Part shown: positions 6,053 to 14,167 of the stretch, one piece after another | How the letters are laid out: each line of letters starts with the position of its first letter | How positions within the stretch are numbered: position 1 is the stretch's first letter | Source: Cryptobacterium sp. CAG:338 | GTDB lineage: Bacteria; Actinomycetota; Coriobacteriia; Coriobacteriales; Eggerthellaceae | Length of the DNA stretch: 14,955 nucleotides | NCBI GenBank assembly: GCA_000435475.1 | Contig: FR896080.1 | Coordinates: forward strand, 26,616-41,570 | Reading direction: 5' to 3' | Made by a program: the position numbers and the translations under genes | Notes under the pieces: model-generated | Told to the model about the DNA's origin: nothing | Database searches by the model: none | Seen by the model: only the letters and a program-made list of their open reading frames with translations

Positions 6053-7750
6053 ATGTTAGATAGCGTACGTATGGGGACTCAGAAAGTAAGTAAGGCAGAA
6101 TATAAGGTTCGCTTTAAGGAACTGGTAAGCCGTTTGGTGGTTTTGCAACAAGAAGCGAAAAAACAAGAGCTGGGCACCGTAGTATTATTTGAGGGATGGA
6201 AAGGTGCCGGCAAGGGTAGTCGAATTTCTGATCTGCTTTATCATTTAGACGCACGTGATACTTCTGTTTATGTGACAGAAGACTTTGATGAAAAAGAAGC
6301 CGCCCTAGTAGTAGATGAGGACTTTGGCGCTACGGGATACTATCCTTTCTTACAGCAATTCTGGAAGGCGCTCGGCCAGCGTGGCAGCATGACTTTCTAC
6401 GATCGCGGTTGGTATTCTGTAGCTGCGCAGCACATCATCAACACCCTTCCCAAAAAAGGTAAGTTATCTAAAAAGGAACGGGGTGCCATTAAGGCTCATG
6501 CAGCACGCATGGTTAAGTCCATTGAAGATTTCGAGACCCAGCTGCGCAACGATGGTTATCTCGTCATTAAGTTCTTCTTGCAAATTTCTGAAAAAACGCA
6601 GCGTGAACGTCTTGTTAGCCTGTATAGCGACCCTGCAACCTCATGGCGTGTTTCTCAAAAAGATTTGAAGCATCTTGACGATTATGACCGTACCTATCAG
6701 GTCTATGACGAGATGCTCGATCATTCAAATTTCAAAATTGCACCTTGGATCTTGCTAGATGCTGAAGATCATCGCCGCGTGAACTTAAGCGTTGTGCAAA
6801 CTATCGTCAATGCACTTGAAAAGGAACTGTCGAAACCAGCTGATGCGTCAGCTCAGGAGGCGGAAAAGAAGGCGCAGGAAAATTCAGCAAATGGCACAAA
6901 AGCAGTAGAAGGGGACGAGCGTACTCGCACCGAAGAAGAAAATGCGCGCTTGTGGAAGTTGGCAGAAGAGGAAGCGCGTGCCGCTAGTATTCATGCGCCT
7001 ACGATGACACGTTTTGCTCCGAGTGAGCATATACCTACGCTCGATGAGGTTGATCATACTTTGGCTTTGACGCGTTCGGAATATAAAGCACAGCTCAAAG
7101 CAGAGCAGGAACGACTTCGTCGTATTGAACTTGAGATGTACATCAGACGTATTCCCATGATGATTATGTATGAAGGATGGGATGCGGCTGGTAAGGGAGG
7201 CAGCATTAAACGTGTTGCTCAGGCGCTCGATGCGCGTGCGTATACCATCTATCCAAGTCCTGTACCTACTAAACCAGAATTACTTCATCCTCATTTATGG
7301 CGCTATTGGACGCGTTTGCCCAAGGCTGGTCATGTAGGAATTTATGACCGTAGTTGGTATGGACGCGTACTGGTTGAGCGAGTGGAAGGATTTGCAAGTC
7401 CTGCTCAGTGGTCGCGTGCCTACGAGGAGATAAATGAATTCGAGCGTGACATGGTCGAATGGGGTGCCATCTTGTTGAAGTTCTGGGTTGATGTTTCTCC
7501 TGAGACGCAACTTGAGCGTTTTGAGGCACGTGAAGCCAATCCTGAAAAACGCTGGAAGATAACTGCAGAGGACTGGCGTAATCGTGATAAGTTCCCTCAG
7601 TATCGTGCAGCGGTAGAAGATATGTTCCGCTTAACCTCTACGCGTAATGCGCCTTGGATTATTTTGGAGAGTGACGATAAATATTATGCTCGCGTAAAAG
7701 CGCTTCGAATTATCAATGAGGCACTCGAAAAGCGCTTAGGTATTTACTAG
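6053..7750 (+). CDS. pap: Polyphosphate:AMP phosphotransferase (PPK2 class II, two tandem domains)
   Basis: The 565-residue protein carries two PPK2 kinase domains. Family members transfer phosphate from polyphosphate to AMP, making ADP. Domain 1 has the P-loop EGWKGAGKGS (47-56) and YDRGWYS (116-122). Domain 2 has the P-loop EGWDAAGKGG (374-383), YDRSWYG (431-437) and the lid-region RWKITAEDW (500-508). A charged, low-complexity linker (about 260-335) separates them. Domain 2 keeps the canonical GWDAAGKG, while domain 1 replaces the Asp with Lys, so domain 2 is probably the main catalytic half. The start ATG 6053 is preceded by a purine-rich GGGAGAGGGGG 6 bases upstream; the ATG at 6008 has no ribosome site. 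The gene diverges from ppx-ppk1, and the three complete a polyphosphate cycle. Confidence 0.93.
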   Translation: MLDSVRMGTQKVSKAEYKVRFKELVSRLVVLQQEAKKQELGTVVLFEGWKGAGKGSRISDLLYHLDARDTSVYVTEDFDEKEAALVVDEDFGATGYYPFLQQFWKALGQRGSMTFYDRGWYSVAAQHIINTLPKKGKLSKKERGAIKAHAARMVKSIEDFETQLRNDGYLVIKFFLQISEKTQRERLVSLYSDPATSWRVSQKDLKHLDDYDRTYQVYDEMLDHSNFKIAPWILLDAEDHRRVNLSVVQTIVNALEKELSKPADASAQEAEKKAQENSANGTKAVEGDERTRTEEENARLWKLAEEEARAASIHAPTMTRFAPSEHIPTLDEVDHTLALTRSEYKAQLKAEQERLRRIELEMYIRRIPMMIMYEGWDAAGKGGSIKRVAQALDARAYTIYPSPVPTKPELLHPHLWRYWTRLPKAGHVGIYDRSWYGRVLVERVEGFASPAQWSRAYEEINEFERDMVEWGAILLKFWVDVSPETQLERFEAREANPEKRWKITAEDWRNRDKFPQYRAAVEDMFRLTSTRNAPWIILESDDKYYARVKALRIINEALEKRLGIY

Positions 7751-7779
7751 ATAAGTAGGTGCTGGTCGTAGATAGCTGG

Positions 7780-7845
7780 TGCTGGTCAGTAGCTTTTTGT
7801 TGGCTGGCAGTTGTTTTACGAATTAGCAGTTGCTACTGACTGGCA
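7780..7845 (+). ncRNA. Stem-loop 1 of a candidate structured RNA downstream of pap
   Basis: Bases 7780-7793 (TGCTGGTCAGTAGC) pair with 7832-7845 (GCTACTGACTGGCA) as a 14-bp helix. Its two non-Watson-Crick pairs are both G-U on the plus strand. The 38-base loop starts with TTTTT. A 17-base direct repeat with one mismatch (CTGGCAGT, T or C, GTTTTACG) starts at 7804 and 7840. It could be the 3' end of the pap transcript or part of a larger RNA with the hairpin at 7868-7957. Confidence 0.4.
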
Positions 7846-7867
7846 GTCGTTTTACGGAAATAACCTC

Positions 7868-7957
7868 GAGCCAAGTATGAACGGTTTGCAAGAGAAATCC
7901 TGCCAATAAGCTAAAAAGGTTGTGGGATTAGGGTGCGAATGTGTTCGTGCTTGGCTC
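7868..7957 (+). ncRNA. Stem-loop 2: 90-base extended hairpin followed by a T-run
   Basis: Three stacked helices close one another: 7868-7883 with 7942-7957 (16 bp, 3 G-U), 7885-7890 with 7934-7939 (6 bp, 1 G-U) and an inner AATCCTGC/GTGGGATT helix (8 bp, 2 G-U) with an 18-base loop. TTTTG follows the outer stem. All six wobbles are G-U on the plus strand and would be A-C on the other strand, so the plus-strand RNA is the likely functional form. It ends before the sortase promoter candidate. It may be a long terminator for pap, a small RNA or a regulatory leader. It lacks the signal-recognition-particle RNA tetraloop region and does not match any RNA family I recognise. Confidence 0.45.
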
Positions 7958-7993
7958 TTTTGTTAAGATGAGGTCACAAATCACGCTCGTGCC

Positions 7994-8021
7994 TTTATAG
8001 AGGTTCTTAAGGCGCTATAGT
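7994..8021 (+). promoter_or_regulatory. Candidate promoter of the srtB-purFMNH operon
   Basis: TTTATA (7994-7999), a 16-base spacer and TATAGT (8016-8021) lie about 37 bases before the sortase start codon. This leaves a short leader with AAAGG a suitable distance before the ATG. The spacer between pap and srtB (7751-8058) otherwise holds only the two stem-loops. Confidence 0.4.
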
Positions 8022-8058
8022 GATTTTTTGTTCACATTGCTATCAATAAAGGTGAGGT

Positions 8059-9042
8059 ATGGCTCGTCGTAAAGGAAACGGAAAGCATGCAGCCAAGCAT
8101 CAAGACATGCCAGTAACTGCAAATATCTATTCTCGTGATAACTACGGTTCGCAGGCGCGACTACGTTATTCAAGCAATTCCGGCTCTCGTCGTTCACGAA
8201 AAAATCCTTGGCGTGTAGTTTTTGTCGTTTCGCTTGTTGTTTTGATTGCCGCTCTTATTGGTCTAGGCGCTATAGCGTTTCAATATATTTCGCAGCAGCG
8301 TGCTTATGATGATCTGGAGCAATATGCTTCACTGTCAGATTCTGAAAACGTGGCTTTAGCTGACTTGACGGTGGACTGGGATGCGCTTCGTGCAGTAAAT
8401 CCTGATATCGTGGCATGGGTTTATGTTCCCGATAGCCCTATTAATTATCCTGTGGTGCAAGGCGACGATAATGAGGAGTATCTTCATAAAGCCTTTGATG
8501 GGTCTACGGGGTGGCTCGCATCAGCTGGTACCATCTTTTTAGATAGTACGAATTCTTCAGATTTTTCTGATCGGAATAGTGCTCTTTATGGCCATCATAT
8601 GAATGATGGATCGATGTTTGCTTCTCTTTCGGATTGGCAAAACAACGATGAATTCAACGCTCATCGTGATATCTATGTTTTGACTCCTCAAGGAAATTAT
8701 CGTTTGAAAACGTTTGCCTTGGTGAAAACCACCGGTGATGATGCACTTGTTCAGACGACTTTTTCTTCCGATGAAAGTTATCAGTCCTACATTCAAGATA
8801 AACTTGATCGCAGCGTAACCACTCAGCAAGGTGAAGTGCTCTCCGCTGCGGATATTCGCCAGTCAATGCTTTTCTCTACATGTGAATACTCTCAGGCAGA
8901 TGGACGTGCAGTGTTGTTTGCTGCGGTAGTGGAAACCACCGTTGCAAACGACCCCTATATTGCATCCTCTGCGCAGGGAACTACAGGTATTTCTACCAAT
9001 GAATCTCAAGAATTGGATAGTCAATATAAGGAGGCTGCATAA
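8059..9042 (+). CDS. srtB: Class B sortase
   Basis: This is a membrane-anchored cysteine transpeptidase that attaches surface proteins to the cell wall or assembles pilin subunits. The 327-residue protein has a basic cytoplasmic N-terminus (1-51, rich in Arg and Lys), one membrane helix (about 52-76) and an extracellular sortase domain. The catalytic triad is visible: His179 in LYGHHM, Cys275 in FSTCEY and Arg283 in DGRAVLF. The WVYVPDSPINYPVVQ segment (120-134) is typical of class B. No sorting-signal substrate gene is in the window, so its targets are unknown. The TAA stop abuts the purF ATG with no gap, and the purF ribosome site (AAGGAGG) lies inside the sortase coding end. The two are therefore probably translated from the same message, which is odd for a surface enzyme beside purine genes. 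Confidence 0.92.
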   Translation: MARRKGNGKHAAKHQDMPVTANIYSRDNYGSQARLRYSSNSGSRRSRKNPWRVVFVVSLVVLIAALIGLGAIAFQYISQQRAYDDLEQYASLSDSENVALADLTVDWDALRAVNPDIVAWVYVPDSPINYPVVQGDDNEEYLHKAFDGSTGWLASAGTIFLDSTNSSDFSDRNSALYGHHMNDGSMFASLSDWQNNDEFNAHRDIYVLTPQGNYRLKTFALVKTTGDDALVQTTFSSDESYQSYIQDKLDRSVTTQQGEVLSAADIRQSMLFSTCEYSQADGRAVLFAAVVETTVANDPYIASSAQGTTGISTNESQELDSQYKEAA

Positions 9043-10500
9043 ATGAGCACATCGGTATTTCCGGGGGAGCGCCCTGACCGACTTGAAGAGGAATGCGGGG
9101 TTTTTGGAATATATGCTCCTGGATTAGATGTTGCTCGAATGACCTGTTTTGGTTTACAGGCTCTTCAACATCGTGGTCAGGAATCAGCTGGTATTGCGGT
9201 GGGCGACGGTGCCACCATACTCGCTTCTAAAGATTTAGGGTTAGTAACCCAGGCTTTTAACGAAAGTGCACTTGCAGCCCTTAAGGGTGATTTGGCTATC
9301 GGTCATGTTCGCTACTCCACAAGCGGTGGGGTTGAATCATGGGAAGCGGCACAGCCTCATATTTCTGCTATAGACGAGGTTCTTATCGCGCTTGCTCATA
9401 ACGGAACGTTAGTGAATACCAATGCGCTAAAAGCGCGCCTTGTTGATCATGGGGTTCATTTACGTGCGGGAACCGACTCAGAGGCAGCAGCAAAAATAAT
9501 CGGAGAGGTAACGCGAGAGACTCATTCATTGCGTGATGGTATTCGTATGGCGATGAAGATGATCGAGGGCGCCTATGCCATGGTTTTGGCAAGCCCTGAT
9601 TCTCTGTATGCATTTCGTGATCCTAACGGCATTCGTCCTTTAGTTGTAGGTCAGTTACCTGAGGATCGTGGATGGGTAGTTGCTTCTGAAACCTGCGGTC
9701 TTGATATCGTTGGTGCTACTTTTATTCGTGAAGTTGCTCCAGGAGAAATCATTCGTTTTAACAAAGAGGGAATGGTTTCCGAAATGGGTGTAGAACCCCG
9801 AAAACGTGCGAGCTGTATCTTTGAGTATGTATATTTCGCTCGTCCCGATTCGGTGATGGATGGTCAAAGCGTTTATTTGGCTCGTCGTGAAATGGGCAAA
9901 ATTTTAGCTCGTGAAGCGCCTGCGGAAGCTGATTTGGTAGTAGGAGTTCCCGATTCTGGCCTACCTTCAGCTATGGGGTATTCACTTGAAAGCGGTATTC
10001 CGTACAGCAATGCCATCGTTAAGAACCGTTATGTAGGTAGAACCTTTATTGAACCAACGGACGAGATGCGTCAGATGGGTATTCGTATTAAGCTCAATCC
10101 GCTTTCTTCTATCATTAAAGATCAACGATTAGTAATAATTGATGACTCCATTGTACGTGGTAACACCTCGAAGAAACTCGTTACCATGCTTCGTGAAGCG
10201 GGTGCTCGTGAGGTACACATGCGCATTGTGTCACCTGAAGTAAGATGGCCCTGTTTTTATGGCATTGATACCGACACTCAAGATCAGCTTATTGCAGCAA
10301 ATATGACCAACGAAGAAATGTGCGAATTTATTGGGGCGGATTCGCTTGCCTTTATATCGGTTGAGGGATTGCATGCTTCAGTGGCGTGCGAACACCCAGG
10401 ATTTTGCGACGCATGCTTTACGGGCGACTATCCTGTAGCAATTCCTGATACCATGAAGGCAAAGAGTTTTTTGCCCGAAGGTAGCGCTATTCTTGGGTAG
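9043..10500 (+). CDS. purF: Amidophosphoribosyltransferase
   Basis: PurF catalyses the first committed step of purine synthesis, PRPP plus glutamine to 5-phosphoribosylamine. The 485-residue protein belongs to the Bacillus-type subfamily. A short propeptide (1-17) precedes the N-terminal nucleophile Cys18 in EEECGVFGI, which is expected to be exposed by self-cleavage. The glutaminase domain shows LQHRGQESAG (40-49) and HNGTLVN (119-125). The phosphoribosyltransferase domain has the PRPP motif VIIDDSIVRGNT (364-375). Four cysteines (258, 404, 455, 458) sit where the subfamily binds a 4Fe-4S cluster, which implies an oxygen-sensitive enzyme. Its ribosome site is AAGGAGG, 8 bases upstream, inside srtB. 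Confidence 0.97.
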   Translation: MSTSVFPGERPDRLEEECGVFGIYAPGLDVARMTCFGLQALQHRGQESAGIAVGDGATILASKDLGLVTQAFNESALAALKGDLAIGHVRYSTSGGVESWEAAQPHISAIDEVLIALAHNGTLVNTNALKARLVDHGVHLRAGTDSEAAAKIIGEVTRETHSLRDGIRMAMKMIEGAYAMVLASPDSLYAFRDPNGIRPLVVGQLPEDRGWVVASETCGLDIVGATFIREVAPGEIIRFNKEGMVSEMGVEPRKRASCIFEYVYFARPDSVMDGQSVYLARREMGKILAREAPAEADLVVGVPDSGLPSAMGYSLESGIPYSNAIVKNRYVGRTFIEPTDEMRQMGIRIKLNPLSSIIKDQRLVIIDDSIVRGNTSKKLVTMLREAGAREVHMRIVSPEVRWPCFYGIDTDTQDQLIAANMTNEEMCEFIGADSLAFISVEGLHASVACEHPGFCDACFTGDYPVAIPDTMKAKSFLPEGSAILG

Positions 10501-10533
10501 TATAGAGCTACTTAGACAATAAAAGGAGATATC

Positions 10534-11703
10534 ATGACTGATCGCATTAAGGTCAATGCTATGGATAATGACACCACTAAGTGGCCCAGCTGGACTGCGC
10601 AAGGCGCAGCAACTACTTATGCACAGGCGGGGGTAGACACGGCAGAAGGTGCTCGTGCGGTGGATGCTATTAAAGATGCCGTTCATCGTACGTACCGCGA
10701 TGAAGTACGTGGTGACATTGGTGGTTTTGGTGGACTGTTCTCCATCAATGTAGCGAAAAATATGGCTGACCCTATTTTGGTTTCTGGTACTGATGGCGTT
10801 GGTACCAAAATTCAGCTTGCTAAACTTGCGGGTAAGCATGACACGGTAGGTATCGACCTGGTTGCTATGTGTGTCAACGACATTTTGGCAACAGGCGCTG
10901 AACCTTTGTTCTTCCTTGACTATATTGCGATTGGAAAACTGAAGAGTGAAGCAGTGGCAGAAATCGTTTCTGGTATTGCTGATGGTTGCCAGATGAGCGG
11001 GTGCGCGCTTATCGGTGGCGAAATGGCAGAACATCCTGGTGTTATGGATCCTCATGAATACGATTTGTCTGGCTTCTGTGTGGGTGTAGTTGATCGTCCT
11101 GAAATGCTCGATCCTTCCAAAGTTCAAGAGGGCGATGTTTTGATCGGTCTTGCTTCTTCGGGCATTCACTCCAATGGTTATTCTCTGGTTCGTAAAGTGG
11201 TAACCGACGGCAAAACGCTTTATGAATTACGCATGCCACAGGATTCACTGGATGGTAAGAGCGTTCTGGATGCGTTGCTTGAACCTACCCGAATTTATGT
11301 GAAGCCTGTACGCGCAGTGCTTCGTCAATTGCCAGGTGCGGTTCGTAGCTTGGCTCATATTACGGGCGGCGGTATCACGGAAAACCTCAATCGTGCCTTG
11401 CCTGATAACATGGATGCTGAAGTTGAAGTGGGTAGCTGGGGTATGCCTCCCATTATTCCTTTTGTTTGTCGCGCAGCACACTTGGACGAAACCGAAGCGC
11501 TGAAAACCTTCAACATGGGTCTTGGCATGGTGCTGGTGGTTGCCCCTCAAAAGGCTGATGAAGTATTGGCTATTCTTGAAGAGCAGGGCGAGCAAGCTGG
11601 TATTGTGGGTCGTATTGTTCCAGGTAGTGGCGAAGTAACTTACGTGAATAAAGAGCAGCTTTTTGCTAATTGTGTTTCAAGTGAGCCCGCAACTGAAGAA
11701 TAA
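10534..11703 (+). CDS. purM: Phosphoribosylformylglycinamidine cyclo-ligase (AIR synthetase)
   Basis: PurM closes the imidazole ring, converting FGAM and ATP to aminoimidazole ribotide (step 5). The 389-residue protein is longer than the usual 340-350, mainly through about 25 extra N-terminal residues before TYAQAGVD (29-36). Family signatures are RGDIGGFGGLF (59-69), GTDGVGTK (85-92), CVNDI (113-117), GCALIGGEMAEHPG (156-169) and SSGIHSNGYSLV. The start ATG 10534 has AAAGGAG 5 bases upstream and is preferred over ATG 10561. It follows purF by 33 bases and precedes purN by 24 bases, so it is a clear operon member. Confidence 0.97.
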   Translation: MTDRIKVNAMDNDTTKWPSWTAQGAATTYAQAGVDTAEGARAVDAIKDAVHRTYRDEVRGDIGGFGGLFSINVAKNMADPILVSGTDGVGTKIQLAKLAGKHDTVGIDLVAMCVNDILATGAEPLFFLDYIAIGKLKSEAVAEIVSGIADGCQMSGCALIGGEMAEHPGVMDPHEYDLSGFCVGVVDRPEMLDPSKVQEGDVLIGLASSGIHSNGYSLVRKVVTDGKTLYELRMPQDSLDGKSVLDALLEPTRIYVKPVRAVLRQLPGAVRSLAHITGGGITENLNRALPDNMDAEVEVGSWGMPPIIPFVCRAAHLDETEALKTFNMGLGMVLVVAPQKADEVLAILEEQGEQAGIVGRIVPGSGEVTYVNKEQLFANCVSSEPATEE

Positions 11704-11727
11704 GTAGGACTTTCAAAAGGAGCTTTC

Positions 11728-12363
11728 GTGTCTGAATCTCAAGGTGCACTTAAAATCGGAGTACTTATCAGTGGAAGCGGTTCCAATTTGCAGGCGATCA
11801 TTGATCGTATCGACCAGGGAACACTTGATGCAGAAATCGTATTGGTTATTTCTTCTCGTCCCGATGCTTTTGGATTAACGCGCGCTGAAAAAGCCGGTAT
11901 TCCAACTCTTGCTTTGAATCGCGAGGTGTATCAGGATGCACCAGCAGCAAATAAACGCATTGCAGACGCTTTGAAGGAAGCAGGCGCAGAATATGTCATT
12001 ATGGCGGGCTACATGCGCAAGCTTACAAACGAGGTTTTAGATGCGTATCCCGATAAAGTGGTGAATTTACATCCTGCCTTGTTGCCTTCTTTCAAAGGCG
12101 CTCATGCTATTGAAGATGCTTTTACCTTTGGGGTAAAAGTAACAGGAATTACCGTGCATTTTGCTAATGAAGATTACGACAAAGGGCCTATTATTGCGCA
12201 GCGTGCGGTTGAAATACGCGAGGATGATACGCTTGAATCTCTTGAGACGCGCATTCATGAGGCAGAACATGCTTTGTATCCTGAAGTTATTTCTTGGTTA
12301 GCCGCAGGACGCGTGCAAATAGACGAAGAAACTCGAACGGTTCATATAGCTTCATCCAATTAA
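11728..12363 (+). CDS. purN: Phosphoribosylglycinamide formyltransferase
   Basis: PurN transfers a formyl group from 10-formyltetrahydrofolate to GAR (step 3). The 211-residue protein is full length. The N-terminal phosphate-binding loop is LISGSGSNLQAI (13-24). The active-site segment VVNLHPALLPSFKGAHA (111-127) contains the catalytic Asn113 and His115, and Asp151 in EDYDKGPII completes the triad. The initiator is GTG 11728, supported by AAAAGGAG 5 bases upstream and by the absence of an alternative ATG before the phosphate loop. The gene is separated from purH by 103 bases. Confidence 0.97.
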   Translation: MSESQGALKIGVLISGSGSNLQAIIDRIDQGTLDAEIVLVISSRPDAFGLTRAEKAGIPTLALNREVYQDAPAANKRIADALKEAGAEYVIMAGYMRKLTNEVLDAYPDKVVNLHPALLPSFKGAHAIEDAFTFGVKVTGITVHFANEDYDKGPIIAQRAVEIREDDTLESLETRIHEAEHALYPEVISWLAAGRVQIDEETRTVHIASSN

Positions 12364-12466
12364 GACAATACTGGTTTCACAGACAAAATACTGGTACTGC
12401 GGCGCTGTGTACGCTGGTATGCTACTGGTATAGAGGTTATTACTCAGCGAGGAAAGGCGGTAGCAG
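12364..12466 (+). promoter_or_regulatory. purN-purH spacer with CTGGT repeats and a possible extended -10 promoter
   Basis: CTGGT occurs four times, starting at 12371, 12391, 12414 and 12425, usually as part of (T)ACTGGTA. The last copy forms TGGTATAGA, an extended -10 (TGn plus TATAGA at 12429-12434) with no good -35. This could give purH its own promoter about 30 bases before its GTG. No ZTP (pfl) riboswitch core, the element often found upstream of purH, was recognisable. Confidence 0.3.
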
Positions 12467-14065
12467 GTGGCTGATCCTAAAGTCAAGCGTGTGCTTATGT
12501 CCGTAACAGACAAAACGGGTATTGTGGAATTTGCTCGTGCTCTCGTGCAGGACTTTGGTGTTCAAATTATTTCAACGGGAGGTACTGCGCGCGTTATCGA
12601 GGAAGCAGGTATTCCCGTAACTCCTATTGATGAGGTTACCAAGTTCCCAGAAATGATGGATGGTCGTGTAAAGACACTTCATCCTGTAGTGCATGGTGGT
12701 CTTCTTGCTAAACGCGACAATCCCGAACATATGGCACAGGCAGCTGAACACGGTATCGAAATGATCGATATGGTAGTTGTTAACCTGTACGCCTTTGAAA
12801 AGACGGTTGAATCGGGTGCAGATTTTGGTACCTGCATTGAAAACATTGATATCGGTGGTCCTTCAATGTTGCGTTCTGCTGCAAAGAATTTTGCGAGCGT
12901 TGCGGTAGTAACTGATCCTAATTCTTATGGCGCTATTTTGGCAGAAATGAAGGCAAACGATGGTGCTACTACGCTTGCAACGCGCACTAAGCTTGCTCTT
13001 CGTGTTTTTCAGACTACGAATGCTTACGACGGCGCAATTGCTACTTGGTTGGGTAGCCAGCTTGGTGAAGACGGTACCGAAAATGCTGCGGCGCTGCCTG
13101 AAACCTATGATTTGCATCTCGTAAAGCAGCAGGGTCTGCGCTATGGCGAAAATCCTCATCAGGATGCTATGTTCTATCGTTTAGATGAATTTGCAACGGC
13201 ACATTCTTTGGTAAATGCCGAACAGCTTAACGGTAAAGAACTTTCCTACAACAATATTCTTGATACCGATGCATGCTGGTCGCTGGTACGCGAATTTGAT
13301 GAGCCTGCGGTTGTTATTCTGAAGCACCAGAATCCTTGTGGATCTGCCGTTGCCGCGGATGTAGCTACTGCCTACGATAAGGCATTTGCGTGCGATCCTA
13401 AGAGTGCATTTGGTGGCATTATTGCGGCAAATGTTACTGTTAGCCAGGAAATGGTTGAGCATATCAATGAAAACAAGCAGTTCATTGAAGTAGTTATTGC
13501 TCCTGATTTTGAAGCAGGTGCTCTTGAACTCTTGCAGCAGAAGAAAAATGTTCGTGTGTTACGCACGGGTGGCGTAGATGCTCCTGCAGCACTTGAATTC
13601 CGCAGTGTTGATGGCGGTATGCTTGCACAAAGTGTTGACCGCGTAAATGAAGATCCTGCTGAATTTACGGTTCCTACCAAGGTTAAGCCAACTGATGATC
13701 AGCTGCATGAGATGCTGTTTGCTTGGAAGGTTTGCAAGGGCGTAAAGTCTAACGCCATTTTGGTTTCTAAAGATCATGCGGGTATTGGCATGGGTCCAGG
13801 TCAGCCAAATCGTGTGGACTCTGCAAAGCTTGCGTGCGAGCGTGCGCATGAAGCATGTGAACGCATGGGCGTTGAACCTACAGGCTTAGTTTGTGCATCA
13901 GATGCATTCTTCCCGTTCCGTGACAATATTGACACGCTGGCAGAATATGGCGTTAAGGCAATCATCCAGCCTGGCGGATCCATTCGCGACGAAGAGGTAA
14001 TTCAGGCAGCGGACGAACATGGCATCGCTATGGTATTTACCGGTCATCGCCACTTCCGTCACTAA
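12467..14065 (+). CDS. purH: Bifunctional AICAR transformylase / IMP cyclohydrolase
   Basis: PurH performs the last two steps of IMP synthesis: AICAR plus 10-formyl-THF to FAICAR, then ring closure. The 532-residue protein is complete. The N-terminal MGS-fold cyclohydrolase domain has SVTDKTG (12-18), ISTGGTARVIEEAG (35-48) and DGRVKTLHPVVHGGLLAKRD (66-85). The C-terminal transformylase domain has the LKHQNPCG signature, with the catalytic Lys-His pair, and SAFGGIIAAN. The protein ends in QPGGSIRDEEVI...FTGHRHFRH. The initiator is GTG 12467, with GAGGAAAGG about 9 bases upstream; no better ATG precedes the SVTDKTG motif. Confidence 0.97.
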   Translation: MADPKVKRVLMSVTDKTGIVEFARALVQDFGVQIISTGGTARVIEEAGIPVTPIDEVTKFPEMMDGRVKTLHPVVHGGLLAKRDNPEHMAQAAEHGIEMIDMVVVNLYAFEKTVESGADFGTCIENIDIGGPSMLRSAAKNFASVAVVTDPNSYGAILAEMKANDGATTLATRTKLALRVFQTTNAYDGAIATWLGSQLGEDGTENAAALPETYDLHLVKQQGLRYGENPHQDAMFYRLDEFATAHSLVNAEQLNGKELSYNNILDTDACWSLVREFDEPAVVILKHQNPCGSAVAADVATAYDKAFACDPKSAFGGIIAANVTVSQEMVEHINENKQFIEVVIAPDFEAGALELLQQKKNVRVLRTGGVDAPAALEFRSVDGGMLAQSVDRVNEDPAEFTVPTKVKPTDDQLHEMLFAWKVCKGVKSNAILVSKDHAGIGMGPGQPNRVDSAKLACERAHEACERMGVEPTGLVCASDAFFPFRDNIDTLAEYGVKAIIQPGGSIRDEEVIQAADEHGIAMVFTGHRHFRH

Positions 14066-14104
14066 TATAGTTCTGGTTACGTAAAACCCTTTTCTTAAAA
14101 CTGG

Positions 14105-14141
14105 CCGAATCGGGGGAGTAAATTCTCCCGATTCGGTTTTT
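14105..14141 (+). terminator. Strong intrinsic terminator of the pur operon
   Basis: CCGAATCGGG pairs perfectly with CCCGATTCGG. Three or four further inner pairs (including G-U) continue the stem around a short AT-rich loop. TTTTT follows at 14137-14141. Because the facing LysR gene also ends nearby and AAAAC precedes the hairpin, it may serve both strands, though the T-run is better on the plus strand. Confidence 0.93.
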
Positions 14142-14167
14142 AGGGTCATAGGGGAAATGTGCTGCTA

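Noticed and set aside
7868..7957. Small signal recognition particle RNA
   Set aside because: Size and hairpin shape are suggestive, but the conserved GGAA-type tetraloop and adjoining asymmetric loop are absent.
10378..11169. 263-codon minus-strand ORF
   Set aside because: It is antisense to the purF end and purM, both unmistakable; a shadow of their codon usage.
12364..12466. ZTP (pfl) riboswitch before purH
   Set aside because: Looked for because it often precedes purH, but its conserved core and pseudoknot sequences were not found.
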